From positions 44,886,501 to 44,950,500 of the forward strand of contig NC_089980.1 of the NCBI RefSeq assembly GCF_036417845.1: a stretch of 64,000 nt of DNA. The letters run 5' to 3'. The notes under the pieces were generated by a model. The model saw only the letters and a list, made by a program, of their open reading frames with translations, had not been told where the DNA came from and made no database searches. Of this stretch, positions 14,897 through 27,817 are shown in pieces. Source of the DNA: Apteryx mantelli (lineage: Eukaryota; Chordata; Aves; Apterygiformes; Apterygidae). Numbering within the stretch: position 1 is the stretch's first letter; the number at the start of each line of letters is the position of its first letter. The translations under genes were made by a program, and so were the position numbers.

Positions 14897-16409
14897 TTAT
14901 CAATTCAGGAAGCTGAGAATGAGAATTGATCTTTTCTGAAAGCTGTTCTAACTCGCTACCAGCAATGAATTGCTGGACAAAGTTAATACATTTTGTATTT
15001 TAGTTGCTCTCTGTAACTCAGGTCCCCATGGAGGACACAGATTTTCTAGTAATTAATGTAGAAAGATATTTTTAAATCCCTCAGCTGCACATTGTCCCTT
15101 ACGGGAACACAGAGCACTCACCTGATGACACTGAACTTTTCAGAGAATTTTACTGGCAGCATTAAGACCCAGCCAGTGGGCCTTAATTAATTAAGGTCAG
15201 TGAAAGGAATTTGGAAGAAGAGGCGTGGATCACTTACTGCTCCTTAATCTGCCCAAACCGCCTTGCCTGAGGATTTCTTTTAAGAGCTGCACCAGAAAGG
15301 CAGCTCATTCATAAGTTTTGTCTTTGTTCACCTTCCAGGTAACCACAGCTTTCTAAGGACTTCCATGCCACCAGCACATAAGACAAGCCTGTTTAAACCA
15401 TGCCCCTAGCAATAAAGCCCCTGGCACTACACTGCTCTTACATTACCAGACAGTTCTGAGCCTCTTGTTCCCTAGCACCTGGAAGGCAGAAAAAGCTGCT
15501 CTGAAAGTATAAAGGCCAATGATTCACTGATGTGAAATGCTGACTGTAGAGAAGATGCCACAGGGAAGGTTTGTTTCTGGTACCAGTGGGATCAGGGCCT
15601 TTTCCTGAAGCCAAAAGTGGTAGTAGCTCAACTGGGCCATCAGCTCTGAGGCCAAGAGAAAATGCCGCTTTTAGAGGACATTCTGGAAAAAGCTCCTAGA
15701 AAAAAGTCTGACATGTGGAGGAATGGATCAGGTCACAGAGCTTCTCCCAACTGAAGCTTTTAATGATAAAATTGGATCCATTTCACAGTTTTGTTTCGAA
15801 ACAGATCTAATTGAACTCTGAACTTCAGAACTACTGGCCTTGTAGCAGAGACTAACAAAGATCAGCTGAAAGGCCCCAAATTTATAATAACGTGCCATTA
15901 TCCACACTTGCCCCTTAAGAACCCTCAATTCTATGATTTTATTCCACTTGACAGCCAAGACTGAGAACCAGTGACCAAGATAAAACACTGTCCGAGCCGG
16001 GCAAGGAACAAAAAGTAAATATATCACATTGATTCTCTTGTATTTTACATTTTCTTTCCTTGGATACAAGTGTGGGTACCTTTAGTAACATAGCAAAGGA
16101 TATTTAGAACTGAAGCAATGTTGAACTGAACTACTTCTCCATATCTTACGTGTTTCCACTTCCATTTATCAAGTACACGTGTTTCAAGTCATAAGGCAGG
16201 GACCGGACATCTTAGGAAATCTTGGTTGAATGGTACTGTATCTATCAAAGTTTTTTAATGGTCCCTTCAGCTATAGTTTGTGCAACTCTTAATTTCAATG
16301 TGTCCATCTTCATACAGACCTCCAGGGAAGAGAGACACAATTATGTGTATTCTCATTAAGTCCCTGAGGAACTCAAAGACTAAGGCTTGTCCCACCCTGC
16401 AAAGCTCAT

Positions 16410-16640
16410 CCAGCCAAGGAGGGTTGCTAGTGTAACTATGCCAGCAAAAAATGTCATGTAGATGCACTTAAACTGATGTAACCTTATACTGTCCTCATTC
16501 TTCATCACTGAGTAAGCAAGGGAAGGGCCGTAGGCTGGGAAGAGCGGAGGCACTAAATGGTACCCAGTCCAGCAAAAGACTTCTAGTAATACAGACCATA
16601 CTCCCACTAGGTGGCTCTGCCAATGTAGCTATGCTCTCGA
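16410..16640. mobile_element. Decayed interspersed repeat, DNA-transposon-like
   Basis: Two segments resemble a motif that I recall recurring in reptile and bird interspersed repeats: 'TAGTGTAACTATGCCAGCAA' near 16429 and 'GCCAATGTAGCTATGC' near 16619, with 'ACTTAAACTGATGTAACCTT' between them. The phrases 'tagtgta(g)ac', 'gccagcaaaa' and 'taaactgatgtaac' are the recognisable pieces. It has no coding capacity and is heavily diverged. The assignment to a non-autonomous DNA transposon is inference from memory of such sequences; a repeat-library search would be needed to name it. Confidence 0.35.
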
Positions 16641-17584
16641 TCATTTGGTAATTACTCTAAGCTATTAATTCTCAAGCATGACCACAGGGACCACATGTGG
16701 GTACTCTGGACGTCATGAGCAGCCAGCATGCAGAATCTTATTCTTGCTCTTCTCTTGGAGTGTGTCTTTCACTGTTAAAAATTTGTAGTTTGAGTGGTCG
16801 TAAGAAAAACCTGGTGGAAAAAACACTTGATGACATGCCAAGGGCATGCAGAAGTCTGGGGCAAAGCAGGGAATGGAACCCAGGTGTCCTGCATTCCTCA
16901 GCTGCTCACCTAACCACAAGGATCAGATACCGCTTTAGAAGCAGCACAGCCTGGAAACATCCTGAGAAAAGTTATGCCATCACCAAGATGTATCAACTCA
17001 GAGAAGAGGAAGCAAAATAACCCTGGGAGAAAGGGTGAGCTGCCTTCACAGATATGCACATAGCAGGGCATGCTCACATATGCTCCTGCCTGGCTGCAGG
17101 CATGACATACTTAATATCCCACAATATGGCACTACATATATCAGCAAGTTATGCAAATATGACATATTCTCTTCTTGAAATAGCCGGTTCTGAGGATTAG
17201 GAGAGGAAATAGTTTCCTGCAGTATCTCTGAAGATCAAAAGAAGCTGCCATATACCTGGGGTGAGGACTATACAATGGAATTAGACAGCAACTGTGAGCA
17301 AAGAAGGTTCCAGCTCAGCCTTAAAGCACCTGCAAAGGGCTTAATAAATGCTTCTGCTCCTTATGCAAAAGCTACAGATCTGTTGCTGCCTGTTTGGAAA
17401 GGGTCTTAATATATGACGAAGAAATTGCGAGCAATTTGAAGAACCTAGTCCAGTTCAGCTGCTCAAGAACAAAGTTCCTTCTTGCAACAAACAATGCAGC
17501 ATAGCCCTTACTACTTCATCTAGGAGGTGACTTCCATCCAAGAGCTGCTCACCAGGAATTACACCTTTTCAGCCAGCTCTATAC

Positions 17585-17750
17585 AGTTCCTACTGACTTG
17601 GCCTAATGAAAGTGACTCCTAATCCAGAGTGGCTCAATAAAGTTCCTACTGGATCAGAACTGACTTCAGCTGGCTCCCGTTGTTTCCAAAAAGCTCCTAC
17701 TAGTTTGGCTGACTGTCTGAGCTCCAGGAAAACCGTATGTAAGCCCTGCA
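17585..17750. repeat. Degenerate ~50-56 bp tandem repeat
   Basis: Three units start with AGTTCCTACT at 17585, AGTTCCTACT at 17641 and AGCTCCTACT at 17692. Each is followed by a diverged GGN(T/C)(T/A)-type stretch containing GGCT. Spacing is 56 and 51 bp. The decay suggests an old minisatellite. Confidence 0.55.
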
Positions 17751-18647
17751 CTGGCAAAGGGTGAACTTTCCCCCTCCAGAGTGCAAAAGAAACAGGAGCA
17801 AAGCTGACAAACTAATACAGTCAATTTGTCTGGAGGAAAATGTTTGCAGTAACCCCTGCTTTAGGGCTACTGACCCTAAGCAGGACACCAAGACATCTTG
17901 GGCAGACAAACATTCCAGGTCTCAGTGGCACTTGCTTCCCCAGCCTCTCTGCCATTTTCTTCCTAGAGCTCCTTAACTACTCCAGGCCTGGATACCAACA
18001 TGCTTTCATGCTGCAGCCACTTGCAGAGGGAACCGTTCTTACCAAGAGCTATTTCATCTTGCAAGGGGCAAATAATAGAGTCCCAAAGAGGACACTCAGA
18101 AGTGCCCTGTACCTTGGAGATGAGCCGAACAGCACTTTCTGATTCACCATGCGCTTTCCTTGCCCCTCTCAAGCCCTTGGCAGAACTGAGATTCAAAAAG
18201 ATCACTTTGATTAGAGGTTTACGGCCACTTAAGCATCTGATTTCCATGCATGGCCTCACCTGGCAAGGCAGGCACACCTCCCCCAAACCCCCACCAGGCC
18301 CATAACACTTGCAGGCTGTGTGGGCTGCTCTGCTTCAGTCTGAGGAGCCTGCCGCATTCCCCTCCAGCTGTGTCGTCAGCAGCATCATGCTGACAGGTTC
18401 AAGCCATGCAGAGAGGGTTGTTTTTACAACTTACCCTCTTTTAACAAAACTTTCCCAAGCTTATTTCTCTCCATGATAGTCAAGATCACCTGCTGCTCAG
18501 GGGTTTCAGATTCTTAAATGAAAATTGCAAAATAACAGAAAAGATTGTCACATAGTCGCACTGAAGGAAGAAAAAAGCACCTCAGCACTAGTCAGTGAGC
18601 TCTGCCAGCATCCCTCATTTCTGACCGGCAGTTCCCCTCCTTTCCCT

Positions 18648-18945
18648 ACTGCTCCAGCCCTGGATTCACCACACCAAACTCTGCTGATCCTCCTCATGCT
18701 GACCTGTAGCTCTCCTACTATTCCAGCCCTGGGACCCGAACGTAAAGCTCAGCAGCTGTCTTTGAGCCTTGATTGATAGCCCCCAATGCCATGCTGGTCT
18801 ACTCATGAGTAGCTCTATCATCTACCTGTAACCCATCTCTGCAGGCACACTTTGGTCTTTCCTTATGACAGCCCAACTATTCTAGTCCCAGATTCACAGC
18901 AAGGCTCCTTTGATGCACTTCAGTCCTGACTTGCAGCCTCTCATA
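18648..18945. repeat. Degenerate ~70-80 bp tandem repeat
   Basis: The phrase ACTGCTCCAGCCCTGGATTC at 18648 recurs as ACTATTCCAGCCCTGGGACC at 18717 and ACTATTCTAGTCCCAGATTC at 18876. Each is followed by a related stretch (AAAGCTC or AAACTCT, then CTGATG-like, then CCTG, then GTAGC or GCAGC). The 159-bp gap between the last two fits one further, heavily decayed unit. No protein is encoded. Confidence 0.5.
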
Positions 18946-21570
18946 ACCTATACAGACAAAAAAACAGCAGATGTGGAACATGTGAGTTGCTCTGCTGTAT
19001 CAGTTCCAAGGTCTGTGTAGTTCAGTCTTTGGCCTCTAGAAAGAGCCACCAGACAAGTCAGGGGAAGATGTAAGATTCACCAAAAAAACTCTTCACCACC
19101 CAAATGTTAATTGAGATTAGTTTAAAAGCCTGAAACTTGATGTTTATTATGGCTTCCAATTATGCCACTAATTATAACTATAATAATTCTCCATATGCTT
19201 CCCATTCACATACTGTCCAATCAAGCATATTCTCAGTAATGCTGATGAGCAAACTGAGCTGAAGTTTTTACAGAGCTGCCAGCTGTGATGCTCAGGTCTT
19301 TTCCTAAACCAAAACAATTAAATTAGTGCTCTTTAAGATGGCCAAGTAGATTAATTTTCTCCCAAGCATGCATTATCTTGCAGTATTCTAAAGGGAACTT
19401 AATTTGTCACTGAGCTGCCTTTTCAGTCAGCTTAGCTGTGTCTCTCTGAACTTCCTCAGAGTTCTCTCCAGTCTTGACCAACCAAAATTTGGCTAGTGTT
19501 CACATGCTAATATTTAAAGCCCCCACAGTGCAAATGAAAAAAACATGCCATAACAGGATTCTAAACAATGCCATTTGTTTTTGGTTTTTAAATTTTTGTA
19601 TTGAATTTCATGCTCTTGAATCCAAAGCCCTAGAGACCGAAGTCCCCCTCTTACCCACAAGGAGTTGCACAGGCAAAACAAGAACAAGTTTCCTCACAGT
19701 GAACTGGAGGATTGATTTCTAGATCCCCAGAGAGTTTGGTCTCTGAGGAATATTTTGTCCATAACTTCTTTGATTAAGCTATCAACGAGAGCAATGAAAG
19801 CCCAATGCCTTTTCGAGATGGGGCTACTTGCCCACTAGGAACTGGACGAAAAAAAAACCAACTTATTTCACACATGTGCTGCCAAAGAGCTGTCAAATGG
19901 GAATGGCTTATTGTGAAATGTTTTTGTCATGAGAATGAATATTCATTTAAGAACAAAACAAAACCTATCAACCTCTCTGACTTTAGAAACAAAAAGCCCT
20001 CTGGCCAAGAGTTTCAAAGTTGTTCACCACCCTCAGTTGGCATGCGATCCAGGATCCAGCAAAGTTCAAGAGCTGCTGCCCAGCGGGGCAGGGAATGAGG
20101 TCCCAAACAGGTGTTGACCAGGTGTGAAAAGTAGAAGGTTAACACACCCCATCCATCACTGGACAGCACATCTGTAAAAACGGAAATAAATATTAACTCG
20201 AGTCAAAATCTTGTCTGGAGATGAGCAGAATTCTCCCCAGTGGCAACTAAAGAATATCATGTGGTGAGGACTGCAGCTGAGCTGATTTACTGCTAAACTG
20301 TGCTTGTATGACTGCAAGAGGCTCTCGTTCCCTTGCTGCTGAATTGCTTCTTCTAGGTAGAAAAGACAAAGAGTTCTAGTGCTGTTCTGAATATCTCGCT
20401 GCTTCATTTTTCCAGTTGTAAAGCAAATGGTTTGAAGTTCCATTGTCTTGCCAGACTCATAAAAAGAAACTATCAAACTCTAGCCAAATTGTGAAGAACA
20501 GCATGTTTTATGAAAACTCAGTTAAACTCTGGCCATCAGTATCTCACTTTCATCTTTGCTGAGCACTATCTCAGCTTTCTTGTTGTTTGCCAAACTCATA
20601 TTCACTCTGATTCACTCTGTAAGATTACAGCTAACAGTTTTGTTTTGCTGTTTGTGGGGGGGACAAGAAGGCAAAGTCCTTCTTGTCTATAAACTAGATC
20701 TGTAGGGTATCAGAAACAAGCATATTTGGGGTCAGGAGGGGAGTTTGTTTCCATGTCTCAGATATCAAAATAGGAATTGCTTGTAGTTATCACTCATACA
20801 GACACACAGTGAATGCCATTCTCAGAAAGAACTGAAGGAAATGAAATGAAAACACAGTGAAAAGAAATTAAGTACTGTATTGCAATACACTTTGGTAATC
20901 CTGATCAGTGGAATAGCTCCTTGAGTTTTACAACATGGCAGAGGCTAGTGTAGTCCCTACAGTCCCAAGTATCAGAAGAATTAGAAAGTGTCATAAAAGT
21001 ACCCCCATCCTCTTTTTCCCACAAGGGAAATTCTTTTATCCTTATCTCTAAACAGACAAAGTATCCAATCGACTGTGACTCATATTAGAAAGCTATAAGA
21101 AATGCAAAAATATACTGTGTTTTCACCTGACTGGCAAGGAGGCCAAGTGCTACTGCTATTTACCAGCAGTCTCCAAGCTTCTTCCAGGCCACCGATTAAT
21201 GAAAGAAAATAATTCCTCTGGATACTGCTTGAAGAAATGCTTACTGAAAAAATGCAATGCAACATAATGCAAAGCAGAAAGCACATATAATTAGGGATGA
21301 AGCAAAACTGATTTTAATAGATTAGCAACGATCAGCTAAAACTCCACTTCAGCCCATCTGATTTTCTTTCACCGCACCAACCCAAGAAGCAAACTTGTTG
21401 ATGTTTAAAGCAAAACAAACAGAGATGTCATACTACAGTTAAGACTGTCTTCTATTATCTACTTCTCACTGCAGTTTCAGTACTGTTATAAAAGACAGAG
21501 AGAAGGGCAGTCCTTGTTTTTATTGGTCATTGTATTTGGGGGGCTTTGTGCTGAACAATATCAGAAAATG

Positions 21571-21585
21571 AAAAAAAAAAAAAAA
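21571..21585. repeat. Poly(A) tract of 15
   Basis: Uninterrupted run of 15 A. No retrocopy is recognisable upstream of it. Confidence 0.9.
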
Positions 21586-24500
21586 CCCTAGAGAGCAAAT
21601 ATGCTCTTTCCAGATTTGCAAAATGCAAAGATAAATCTAGCTTCAGATAACTGTACTTTGTTGATTAGACACATCTGTCAGGATGCAGGGTAGTGGCAAA
21701 CATAGGTGCACAACTAGCACCATGTTCTATCCTTCTAACCAGCCAGAAAACAGCATTATCACAAAGAAATACCAATCTGAGAACTACATTAACAGCACAG
21801 ATGCCTAAGTGAGCACTCTTCTCAGAAATACTCAGAGGAGTTAGATGACTGAAAGCCTCCAGAAGTGAAGGGCTTTGAGGCAAATCCAGCTGATATATTT
21901 GTTATATGGTGCCGGCATAATTTCCCCTAATGGCTAGAGAAAAGGGGAAGCATGAAAAGGGTCAGTTGGGAATGTGTGTGCATGTGGGGGAGGGGGGCAA
22001 AGAAAAGGCAAAACTAGCTGAGAACAGGCTCCATTTAAATTGCACACAGACCTCACACAAAGCACAGAGAACTGGTCAGTAGATTGAAGCCATCTGGCTG
22101 GAGCAACCATAAGAGGAAAACCCTGCTGGAGATCTCTCCATCACATCCCATGATGGTCCAACTTCAGAGCACAATATGGACTTCCCTGACTCCAAAGTCA
22201 TGGAACTAAAAATGGGGAGAAGAGCAAAAGGACTGCATAATTCACCGTTCTGACAGAGCCTCTATGGTCCTCGCAAAGTATAAATCCAGTTGGCACTCTC
22301 TCCAGCAAAAGATTTCAGTCCAGACTCTATGCCTTATTATGAAAATCCCATTTCACTTTGACTCATTGCTGGAACAGGCTGTGGAGCCCGTTTTGTGCTC
22401 AGACCGCTCAGTGTAAATCCTGACCTGAGTGCTGGATGTGGCTTCTCCTTATGATCAGGAGCCGAGGCTGTGGATCCTCCTGTGCTTAGAGACTGTGAAC
22501 GTGAAGCTTATTGATGTCCAAAACAAGTTTTCAGTGAAGTAGTTTCTACAGCAATACATCAGTTTGCCAAAAGGAAAGACTGGGGATCACTGCTTTTGCC
22601 CGCAATGTCCCATTGCCTCCCTGGTAAACTTCAGGCTTTGGTGGTAACATGAGAGAAACTGAGTCATGGCGATGCATGCTGCAGTCAACAGCACAAACCC
22701 TGACACAGACAGCTGGCTTCGGACTTTCAAGACTCCCCAGAGAAAGATCACTCCAGGGCTGTCCCCATTTGAATGAACCAGAGGACTCCTGGTCACCTCC
22801 TGCTCATCCTTGCCATTTACAAGCACACCTGTTGTTGAAGTCAAACTAAGCATTTGTCACAACCCAGCCTGGAAATGTCTAAAGACACAAGCGTAGCTTT
22901 ATAGGCCAGATAATTCTTCTCTCTTCATTTAATGCAAATTAACATTGCTTGTGTTTCGGTCAAACTGATATCTAAACACATAGTATTATGGTAGCCTTTG
23001 TGCCAACTATCGCTTACAAACTCAATGTTTTTCACTGTCTGTTTTTTTTTTTAAAGTCCCTCCTTCACCTAGGTTGGGAAAAAAAGACACTTAACATCTG
23101 GAAGAATTAAAGCTACTGGAAGTTTGCCGGTCTGATTGCCATGGTGTTGTTACAGAGTTTTTGTTCCTTCTGATTCTCCCATACAGCCCAAATATTAATT
23201 GCCAGAGATCAAATCTCAGTGCAAGCAGTTCAGTTGTTTTCCATCATTTTGACTTGCCCATATGGAAAACTTTCAAAATGTCAAAAGCCATTACCATTTT
23301 TTTAAACACTAAAAATCTCAGAACTTATCATTTTTGTATCTGGAAATAAATTTAAGTGATCTTAAAGGTTTTTCCTTCTAACAAATGCCTTCACTGAGGT
23401 ATTTCAGTTGGTGTCAGCAATGCCACAGATACTGGCTATAAGAACTCTATCAGCTGAAACATATAAGGAGCAGGGGTGAAACAGAACTGAAGCTCTATTG
23501 AAAAAGGAAGTTGGATTAATTTCCCCACAGGATTTCTCTTGTTTACACTTAGCTTGAAGTCTTGGAAGGAAACATAATGAAATTATTACTTGGTTATTTT
23601 ACTTTGAAAATAACCATATCCACTGGAGGAAAAAAAAATTGAAAACACAAACAAGTTATTTTCAAGTGAGTTGCTCATTCTCCTACCAGACTGCCATCTC
23701 TTTCCCCTTTTCCCTGTTCTCTTTGCAGTGTTTCCTTCTTCCCATCTCCAACCCCTTTTTCATCCCCCTCCACACCTCAAGTTATTAATTGCTGTCCCGA
23801 TACCATTCTCTTCCACCTTGTCAAGTCTGTTTCATAAGCTGGTTGTCACTTCCTCATCGACACAGGCATTTGGGGTAAGCTGTTGATTGAATGAGCAGGC
23901 CTTTCTTGGTCAGAAACATTTGGCTACTCTCTACCAGGACACCTGATTCACCTATACAAGATGAACCTTGCAATAGCATCTGAGCCCTAACAGACTCATG
24001 ACACTTGACAACCTTCAGAAAGGCTTCTGTACTGCGGTGGCTCTGAATGGCTGAGTATGAAGAACTGCATTTTTGGTGCAAAGTGATTGTTAGTTATTCC
24101 CCTCCCTTATTCAGACTTAAGGAGGTTTTGTCACTTTTGTTTTTTTAAAACCAGCAGTTTACTTTGAATCATCCAGATACCTTTTGTGTAACTATGCTAT
24201 TGTAATGCACTTTTTGTAAGTACGGACTATGTGACAGGATAAATCTGTGAACTTGTGTCTTTCTTGCTACAACTGAGTAGCCCCAGAACAGTTCTCAGGA
24301 TCTGTGGTATTTAATATATGTACATGGCTAAAAAGTCATTTTTAAGAGCTCAGTGAATTTCCTAGTTTAAAATCCTGGATGATCACTTGTCAGTCTTGAA
24401 CACATTTCTATTGCTTTTGATCACCCAACATCCAATTACAAGCTATAATAATAGTTTTAGACATTTTGCAACCTACTTGTCGCCAGATTCAGAAGGTTTC

Positions 24501-24628
24501 CTATTTTTTCACGGAGGGGGAGGGGAAGTAGGCTGTTGGATGCAAATAGTGACCTGCAGTGACCCCTTCTGGAAAGCACCAAAAATGTAGCACTGGAAAC
24601 AAACCTGTACTGGTCTGAGGGAGCGTGT

Positions 24629-24679
24629 GGGAACTACATGACCTCATAGCTTTTTCCATCTCAATTTCTATGACTTTCA
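24629..24679 (+). mobile_element. Possible highly diverged CR1 3' tail
   Basis: 'GAACTACATGACCTCATAGC' followed by TTTTTCCATCTCAATTTCTATGAC lines up in order with the CR1 3' end (GGACTAGATGACCTC, then GGTCCCTTCCAACCTC, then TTCTATGA). Only the terminal ~50 bp is recognisable. If correct, it is far older than the copies at 49.2 and 63.4 kb. Confidence 0.4.
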
Positions 24680-27600
24680 ATCATGTTTGACTGGAACAGC
24701 CTCAGCCTTCATAAGATCTTTGCACGGGTAAGCTCTGCAGCAGATATATACATGTCATGCATTAGTATCCAATAGACCAGAAAAGGCCCAAAGGACCAGA
24801 AAAGTTTCTTTGTAGGTAGAAGCAGAAAGTAGTAGTATGTTATAGTGAATAAGGAAACAAGCAAAACATATTCCATTTTTCAGATAAGAACAAAAAACAG
24901 AACAAATTAGTGTGAAAAGGAAAACAGAGATTTACAGAACATCCACGATGTCTGGTCCCAAAGCAGTTTAAACAAGGGAATACCATTTCTTTGAGAACAG
25001 TACCATAAGATCCTTAGACGCCATAAACCACTAAGACATTAGTTTCTCATCTAGAAAATGATACTTCCTTGCTTGTGACCAGCCCCACTCTTTGGAGCAC
25101 AAGTTTAATATTAATTCAATAGGAAAAGCATTCATTCCTGAATGACCAGTGACATCCCATTCCATTCCTTGGAAGTGTCTCATCCAGTTCAATCTAAACT
25201 GGACCCTATGTAGTGCTGACAAATCGGAGACTACGGCTGAACAGACTTATGGAAAGAAAGTTACTTTCTTTTCTCTCTTTTGTACGTGGATGTAGTATTC
25301 AGCACTATTTTTCTTTTCCTCTGAATACAAGGGCTTGATGAAAAAAACACATTCAAGAATATCTGTAAGAAATCAGAAATACGACAAATTTCCAAACTTG
25401 GAAAGGGATGACGGGCTTCAACCCAAACTGGCACATGCTTTGTTTGTCTCCTTGGGACTTGATGGTCTACATTGCTAATAGTTATTGTAGAAAATACCCA
25501 CAAGGCAAAGAAAACATCTTGGGGGAAGAGAGGATTCATTCTACCCAGAGACTCCAGTTCTTTAGGAAAGCAACTACTTTCCTTCTTTGCATTAAATTAT
25601 GTATCACTTAAATTCCTTTAGGGACAGAATTTGGTGGAAAGCAGGGAGAGCAAGTGGAGTACTTGTGTCTGAACTATCACCAACATGGTAACTTCCTTCT
25701 GTCAGACTACAGGCTCTCCCATAGTGCTGCTGAAACACCTTCATCAAAAGTCAAATGACACTGAGAAATTCTTGAACGGCCCCGTAACACTTCTCTGTCT
25801 CTTCATCTTTGTCACAGTGAGCCACCATTGTGCAACCAACTGCTGGTTTCCATCCCATTGGAAACACTCAGCCCTTTAGTTTTCCCTATCACATGAGACA
25901 AGCCAGCCAGAAGAAATTGGATTTAATTTAAGCCATTGAATAAACTCTCCTGTCAGGTTGTCGCAGCCAAACTCCTTTAACTAGGATAAAACTCTCTATA
26001 TAACAGAAAAAAAATCATAAAAATGTGATGTCACTGTATCGCTTTGCCTAGCAATGTTTCTTCTCCTCATAAGGAAGTTATCCCTAGATAAATATTTTGT
26101 AAATATTTTGTTTGGCTCTCATTTTTAAGCTTTTGGACAAGCTAAAGATCATCCTGCTTCTAGAGACGGCTATATAGCATAATGCAGCAAGAGAGAAAAA
26201 GGTCTTTCCGGCTAGCATTCTTGCTTGTTCTGTACCTGAGATGGCCCTGTTTTCATTGCTTGGCACAGTGCACGAGAGCCTGGATAGAAGCTCTGCATTC
26301 GTTCCTACTTCTTTGGGAAATCCCAGTGTTGAGTGCTTAGAACTGCCATGGAAGAGATTTGCATTAATTTTCTGTTCAGCTCTCCTGTTCTGCAAGCTCA
26401 TGGAATGATCACACCACTTGAACAACCTCCCTGGTTGTATCAAGAACTACATGAAGAAATAAAAACTTTAGTCCCACTGTCTGCGAGAGGTATGTATTTT
26501 CAAATGGGGTTGTAAAAAGTGTAACAAACCAAAGGAAGGAGGTGGAACACATCCTGGAGTAGCAAGATCACATTTTGCTTTATATTGTTGCATTTTATAT
26601 TTACACCACTATATTTTACATCACATTTTAGCTAGAAACTTAGAAAAATGCACAGAGGTCTTGCATGAACACTGTTGATCACTAAACCAAGAGAATAGCA
26701 TGAATGATCACCGATGCACAAGACAATTTTTCTCTCACTTCATCAGTTTTGCTTCCAGGAATTTTTTAAAGTGTTGAAATGACAAAGTCACCAAGCACTT
26801 GGAAAAAACAGTGAATGACCTTTGCTATTGAGTATAGTTCAACTCAACCTCCAGTATGCCAAAAAGCTATTCATGAAGATGCAACATTATCATCTAAAAT
26901 GGAAGGTATCTGCTTTGTTGGTATCTAAAGCTACAACTATCTCATATACCCCTGCAACAGGTACTTCTAGGCTAAACCATTACTGCTCTGTCATGTCATC
27001 CATTCTCATTTTCTCCCTGCTTCCACCTTTAAGACAGGAGAAAGAAGCTAACAGATGGAGGCATGCTAAGAAAGATGATGGAAAAAATGCTCTCTCAGGA
27101 AACTACAACCACCCGAAACCTGCCAAAGGCAAGTGATACTCATCCAAAACCAGGAATCCTGTAAACTAGGGCAACTGGGGGCTAGAGTAATGTATACAGC
27201 TTGACAGCACACTGCTTCAGACTTTGGCCTGCTCAGTTACATGAGCCAGTGCAAGAACGTGCAGGAACCTCTACAGCCCTGCCACATGCAGATCTGACAC
27301 GGGCAGATTTGAAACAGGCCCCTTCCTTGCACCCTGCAGCCGGCCTGAATTATCCCTGAAGCCTGAGTCAGCATGGGACTCATCCAGGCAGAGGAGCCTC
27401 CCCCCAAAGCAGCTTAAGCCAAACCACCCTTTGCTCCTTCTCCCGCTGCAGAGCCAGGAAAGACTCAGGAGCAACACCAGAAGCATTGCTCAGGCCTCCA
27501 TAACAAGGAGCTGCCACAGGCTGACAGCAGCCTCAGCTACGGGGAGGGGGGCACTGAAATAGCAGCAAGTGCCACTCTGCCTCTAGATTCCCGAGTGTGA

Positions 27601-27817
27601 AAAAGCTGCAAAAAAGCAGGCCCAATGAGAATATGCTGGGCACAGAAAGGCAACGGGGATAGCCTCAGCTCGCCCCAAACCACCCTCCCTCCTCACTCCC
27701 CCGGTGACGGCGCCAGGGCAAGCTAAGAGCCGCGCAACAAAATGGCGCCGTGAGGGCGGGCCGCCTTCCCGCCGGCGCTGCCCCGGAGGCGGAAGTGACG
27801 ATGCCGCCGCCGCCAAG
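27601..27817 (+). promoter_or_regulatory. MRPS18A: MRPS18A promoter and 5' leader
   Basis: CpG-dense region directly upstream of the MRPS18A start codon. Visible motifs, in order: CCAAT at 27622-27626; an AAAATGGCGCC YY1-like site at 27739-27749; a GC box GGGCGGG at 27754-27760; an ETS-type CGGAAGTG at 27790-27797; and AAGATGGCGGC at 27815-27825, the canonical YY1 element fused to the start codon. There is no TATA box. ETS plus YY1 just at the start is a common arrangement for housekeeping and mitochondrial-protein genes, which often initiate within these motifs, so the leader may be very short. The transcription start cannot be placed from sequence alone. Confidence 0.75.
27742..27753 (+). 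promoter_or_regulatory. Minimal upstream ORF (3 codons)
   Basis: ATG GCG CCG TGA encodes Met-Ala-Pro then stop, 65 nt before the main ATG and within a YY1-like site. It matters only if transcription starts upstream of 27742. Confidence 0.4.

Larger units (their letters stand above)
1..27600. other. Gene-free flank, no supportable exon
   Basis: Open frames here are short (at most about 158 codons), lie on both strands, resemble no family I recognise, and lack a chain of splice-compatible neighbours. I treat them as chance. Contents I can name are simple repeats, one decayed transposon-like element (16.4 kb), two imperfect tandem-repeat patches (17.6 and 18.65 kb) and a possible old CR1 tail (24.6 kb), each listed separately. 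From human synteny (RSPH9, MRPS18A, VEGFA in that order) the next gene on this side should be VEGFA, transcribed leftward. No VEGFA exon is visible, so it would lie beyond the left edge. Conserved regulatory elements are plausible here but cannot be seen without alignment. Confidence 0.7.

Noticed and set aside
27583-27816. Antisense 77-codon frame starting MAAAAS over the MRPS18A promoter
   Set aside because: An artefact of GCC/GGC-rich DNA mirrored on the opposite strand. There is no splice continuation and no known divergent gene here.
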